Shown: positions 60,029 through 64,000 of the stretch, piece after piece | How positions within the stretch are numbered: the stretch's first letter is position 1 | Layout of the letters: every line of letters begins with the position of its first letter | Assembly (NCBI RefSeq): GCF_910596095.1 | Contig: NC_056551.1 | Location: 15,269,501 to 15,333,500 of the forward strand | Length of the DNA stretch: 64,000 nt | Direction of reading: 5' to 3' | DNA from: Thunnus maccoyii | Lineage: Eukaryota; Chordata; Actinopteri; Scombriformes; Scombridae | The notes under the pieces: model-generated | The model's input: the letters and a program-made list of their open reading frames with translations, nothing else | What the model was told of the DNA's origin: nothing | The model's database searches: none | Position numbers and translations under genes: made by a program

Positions 60029-60060
<32 letters not shown>
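60027..60060. repeat. (GT)n microsatellite
   Basis: Imperfect TATGTGTATGTG followed by pure GT, about 34 bp, in uhrf2 intron 3. Confidence 0.92.
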
Positions 60061-60461
60061 CTTGCTCTAAAACAAGACTCTCAGATATGGTTTCATGGTT
60101 AAATCTTGGCTGAGTTCAGCATATGTTTAAGATTCTCTGTAGAGAGAGTAACAAATATAGACATTAAATTGACAAACATAATTTAAGTTCATGTAGTTTC
60201 CAAGCAGACTGTTATATTTGTCATATGCAGATAGAATTTGGCATCTCGGTTTTTAATAATGCCTTATAATGTCGTAAATTTAAGCATCTTAAAGCAAATT
60301 AATGTGCCTAAACTGCACCACAAACTGAATGTCTGAACAAAAAACATATCCTGTGACATCATTTGACCCCAATGAAATGATTTAAACCCAGACAAGTTTA
60401 AGAATCCACATGTTGACAGGGTTATTATGAGCACTGTCACCCACTGCTTTGAGATCTCTGC

Positions 60462-60725
60462 CCCACAGAAGACATTTGTACTTGTCACAGTAGGAAAGGC
60501 ACAGGTGTAACTAGTAAAATTAATGACGGTTGAATTCCATTAAGCTGCTTCAATTTCAGGTTCCTGGTATTACGCTTGCTGGCTCACTGTCACACTGTCA
60601 TGGCTCACTGGGACACTTGAATATAACGGAGCCATCGTTAATGTTATTAATCACACCTTTGCTTTTCCTATTTTGACAAGTCGAAAATGTCTGCTGTGAA
60701 AAAAGGCCTATTGACATGCCGAGCC
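60462..60725. repeat. Dispersed repeat in uhrf2 intron 3, uninterrupted copy
   Basis: Landmarks CAGTAGGAAAGGCACAGGTG, TGCTGGCTCACTGTCAC, GACACTTGAATATAACGGAG and AAAATGTCTGCTGTGAAAAA recur in the same order about 1 kb downstream (61516-62545). Here GACACTT and GAATATAACGG are contiguous, so this copy shows the state before the insertion in the other one. Confidence 0.78.
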
Positions 60726-61515
60726 CCGCACTGCATGTGAGAAATCTGGATAGTTTGTAATCACGCTTGATATGTCGAACTGAAAATGGTGTTCTGGGAT
60801 GGTTTTGCTTAAAAGAGAGGCTTTATCTTCTAATTAGCAAGGATCCACACATAGTATGCAGTGAAGATGTCTTACACAGTCCCTCCAGGATTTCACAGTT
60901 TTTCTGTGATTATTGTGGCCAAAAATACTTTATTTTCTCAAAAATTGTGATGCATTTTTTAATGTTTCATGTGTACTTATTGCAGAAAAACTGTGGGAAT
61001 TGGGGAAAAATTGCAAGCAAAGGAAAATAATGCACTTTTTAAAAATCTACTACTGGTGAAGAGTCATATGTAATCACTTCCTTTTATTAAAAAAAAAAAA
61101 ACATGCTGCTTATCACAAGAAACAACTCGCAAGCTCTAGCGAGTATATTCGTCAATTTGTGTTAATTATTGCGATCGCTATTGCCTGGAGAGACTGCTTA
61201 CAAGTATCTAAAGCTGTGGCAGTTTGCCTGAGAGAGCTTTATATGTTTCACTTTCTAATGAAGTTAGTCACAATGAAATAAGAGCGAAACAAAAGTGTAG
61301 TTTCAGTTTAGTTTCTCTTTCTCACACGCCCACTCCTCCATCTCCTTTTTCTGCACAGACTAGTCATTGTTTGATTGTTGAGTAGTATCTAGATCCCGAC
61401 TAAAATACAGGATGACTGATATCTTATTACAGATCTGCTGATAGATATACTAGATTTTGGGGTCATGTTTACCGTGCCTATAATCTTTGACAGTATGGTT
61501 TACGTCTTTTTTCGC

Positions 61516-62545
61516 TGCAGACATTTATTTTCACGGTAGGAAAAGCACAGGTGTTAGTAATAAAATAAATGATAGCTTTGGTTTCAGTATTGTATAATTG
61601 TGCATGCTGGCTCACTGTCACGCTGTCATGGCATACTGTGACACTTAAAGTCCAACTGAAATTAATTTGCCTTTTTTTGTCTGCTACGGCATAGAATATG
61701 CTTTATAAATAATCCGTCCTTTGTCAGAAACCAAAAGGAGGAAATGTATGTTTTATATTTTTTTGGTTTCTTAATGGCGCCCCCTAGCTTAGCATTAATT
61801 CAACAGAATACTGTTCGTTCTCCGTCTATGTTGATGGATAACATCAACAGTAACGTCAGTGTTCTATCACAAGCAGAGCAGAGACTGTTTACACTGAGCC
61901 TGATAGCATCCTGCTACACAAAAAAAGAGCCACAGACTTTGAAGACTTTGAAGAACAATCCACATTTCCACATTTAAGTCTCCTTTTTTTTTTTATCAAA
62001 CTCACAAACATGAACACACATCTTCTTGTCCTGCACATTAGCTTGTTGAACGAGCCACCAAACAAACATTCACTGGGGAAAAGTACACCGCTAACGTCAG
62101 CTAGCAGGCCAGATAGCTAATTAGCTGCTCAGCTGCAGCACATTAAACAGCATGTAAACATACAGCAAATGTCACTTTGGTCCAGTTCTCTTTAATGTTA
62201 CTGCTAACAACACGCTCTCTGCCCATGACATGCAGGCTACAGCACATGTTTGTTTACTTTGTCTCATGTTTCCTACAGCCTGCCAGCTGCTGTCAGTCAG
62301 ACACAGACACCGTCACGCCACTACAGTCAGCTGAGAGGACAAAAGGAGCATTTCTGATATTATCCTTCTTACTTTTAGTAGTAATTTTAAAAAACTTAAA
62401 TGAATATATTTAAAAAAAAAAACACTGCAAAAGGGATGACTAAATGTGATTTCAGTTGGTCTTTAAATAGAACGGGGCCATCATTAATGTGCTTTTCCTG
62501 CCATAAAAAAATCACAATGTCTGCTATGAAAAAGGCCTAAGTTCC
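61516..62545. repeat. Dispersed repeat in uhrf2 intron 3, copy split by a MITE
   Basis: 61516-61648 and 62463-62545 together match the copy at 60462-60725 (GGTAGGAAAAGCACAGGTG, TGCTGGCTCACTGTCAC, ATAGAACGGGGCCATCATTA, CAATGTCTGCTATGAAAAAG). The 814-bp element between them is absent from the first copy. Confidence 0.75.
61649..62462. mobile_element. TTAA-flanked MITE with 14-bp TIRs (piggyBac-like)
   Basis: The ends AG(T/A)CCAACTGAAAT (61649-61662 and the complement of 62449-62462) are inverted copies with one mismatch. TTAA lies directly outside on both sides (61645-61648 and 62463-62466), the target duplication used by piggyBac elements. There is no transposase frame in its 814 bp. The empty site in the neighbouring repeat copy reads TTGA at the matching place. 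Confidence 0.75.
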
Positions 62546-64000
62546 TCAGTACGTACATATGTATCTTTGTCAAAACTGTTGAAAGTCACTTTGTGTAGTT
62601 ACTGTGCAATTATAGCATCTGTTAGTAATCCGTTATCTGCACACTCTTAACCTGTGCAGGATTGTGTGAGACTAGATTTTCATCACAGTGTCTGATACAC
62701 TGTGACACCCACTGGGGGGTTATCAAAATCAGAAATCTTGAAATCCTACACATTATGAACCAAATGTGAGGAATCATTATATCAAAAAATACTTTAAATC
62801 AAATATGTCTATGTTAAGTGCTTTTGAAAGGATTATAAAACTTAATCTTGATTTTTTTTTTTTACTGTAAAATAGTGTGTATAACATCTGTAGAAAGATA
62901 TTGGTCAGGCTACAGTGTTAGTGCGCATTATATGATAGTATACCACAATCAGCTATTGTCTGAGTTATGTTAGCTTTCACTGATTTTCCAGAAACCCAGG
63001 TGCTCTATTAGAGCTTAAAACGAGGAAGCTGATGAAGATGTGTGCTGTTACATTGAAATGATGGGATGAATCCCTTTAAAGTACTTTTTTTTTTTTTTTT
63101 TTTTAATAAAGTTGCAGCTTCACATTTTGGCTTCAATTACTCACAGAGCCGAGGTTAAGAGAGACTGCGGTCACTCTGCTTCACTTCTGTCAAGTAATTA
63201 TATTCAGATAGCTTGTTTAGCGTCAGTGTATTTCAAACTGAGCTGCTTATCAGTAAATTGAGGACTTCTCATTTCATTTTCTTCCTCTTTACAGGGACTT
63301 CAGCTACATAATTATGGTTTCTGAACAGACTGTAAGAGCCCTTCTGCTGATAATTCATATTGTCTCCACTTCATAACTGATCAAATATGTTTATACATTT
63401 CATTCAGACACACTTTGTATTGATAGAAATGATTCGGTTCCTTTCTTTCTTCCTCCTTCCCACAACTCCAGGGAAAGTTGCATTTTATTTAATACCAGGC
63501 TTTGGGTCTAGCCACTGTGAGAGCGTAGGCGGACAGTCAAGTTAACTCTGTGTAGGCATTTAAACCTGACGCTGCACATGTTAGAATTCAGACCCTCAGA
63601 CTAGTTGGGACAATCAGGTCAAATCAGATAAATGATCTGGCGACAACGTATCACAAAATTTGGAATGAACTTGAAAGCAGCGTCCGTTGAGAGTAGCCTC
63701 CACCCATCAACCATGGGCAGTTGCACGAAGTACTGATGTCACCGCCAAAATGTTTGGCAGCTGTTGTTAAGGGCTAAAATGATCCAACACAATGCAGACC
63801 AGTGCTTTCTGTTCTGGTGGTTGTTGTATATCTCAGATCTGGACAGAAATGTTTTCTAGTGTTTTTGTGAGTCATTACAAGGAATTTTGCTTGCCGTCAT
63901 ATGCTGGTCGACTCTTAATTAGAGGCATTAGTTGGCAGTTTTGGGTCAGCAAGTACATCCTCAGAAAAAAAGAAGTCTAAGGAATCTGAAGTAATAATAT

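Larger units (their letters stand above)
58361..64000 (+). other. uhrf2: uhrf2 intron 3, running off the window
   Basis: The exon after ...YHIKYDE should encode a YPE.G.....DLRPRAR.I.KW block; this was not found in any frame on the plus strand before 64000. The intron holds GT/CA runs at 58767-58799, 59114-59139, 59811-59838 and 60027-60060, two copies of a dispersed repeat, and a TTAA-flanked MITE. Confidence 0.7.

Noticed and set aside
63290..63335. Candidate uhrf2 exon 4 after CTCTTTACAG
   Set aside because: The acceptor is good, but the following GGACTTCAGCTACATAATTA does not encode the expected YPE.G...DLRPRAR block and no donor in the right phase follows.
1..64000. tRNA, rRNA, CRISPR arrays or a defence-type operon
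   Set aside because: No direct-repeat/spacer array, no cloverleaf I could support, and the gene structure is vertebrate throughout.

Overview
This window is vertebrate nuclear DNA, and I infer a spiny-rayed teleost. Genes are split into many short exons with GT/AG introns. The predicted proteins read almost collinearly with human orthologues, and the introns carry fish-type DNA transposons and MITEs, LINE remnants and long dinucleotide microsatellites. Nothing here is bacterial, viral or CRISPR-like. Exon boundaries were placed by hand from splice sites, reading phase and remembered human protein sequences; no alignment program was run. In both complete large genes the exon lengths sum to an exact multiple of three.

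Layout, left to right. At 35-176 on the minus strand is the first coding exon of nup155 (nuclear pore), with the rest of the gene off the left edge. An upstream spacer to about 2.5 kb holds an inverted repeat carrying CCAAT boxes. nipbl (cohesin loader, minus strand) fills 3151-22599 with 46 coding exons (2,747 residues), a probable non-coding first exon near 24.1 kb and a 3' UTR down to about 2.5-2.8 kb. A 2-kb spacer leads to mlana (Melan-A/MART-1, plus strand, four coding exons, 112 residues, 27657-29251). mlana meets kiaa2026 (minus strand, nine coding exons, 2,344 residues, 30254-40093) tail to tail, with poly(A) signals only about 70 bp apart. A 4.6-kb spacer (40094-44710) rich in repeats separates kiaa2026 from uhrf2 (plus strand). 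uhrf2 starts at 44711; three coding exons are visible (44711-44863, 56077-56469, 58041-58360) and the gene runs off the right edge.

Functional theme. Three of the five genes act on chromatin: nipbl loads cohesin, kiaa2026 carries a bromodomain with a DDT/WHIM-like region, and uhrf2 is a ubiquitin-like/tandem-Tudor/SRA/RING reader of which only the UBL and the start of the Tudor module are in view. nup155 is a nuclear-pore scaffold protein and mlana a melanosome membrane protein. The order joins genes found on human 5p13 (NIPBL, NUP155) to genes found on human 9p24 (MLANA, KIAA2026, UHRF2); both blocks lie on the chicken Z chromosome, so this is probably ancestral linkage.

The most interesting items for a second look are: a roughly 155-residue alternating K/R-D/E domain in nipbl with two PVVVL (HP1-type) motifs; a kiaa2026 bromodomain in which the usual acetyl-lysine-anchoring Asn appears to be His, next to an ISWI-partner-like DDT/WHIM region; a three-deep nest of transposons in uhrf2 intron 1; TTAA-flanked and TIR-bounded MITEs whose insertion can be read against an uninterrupted copy in the same window; and a recurring GCTAGC/GTTAGC word cluster around three gene starts.
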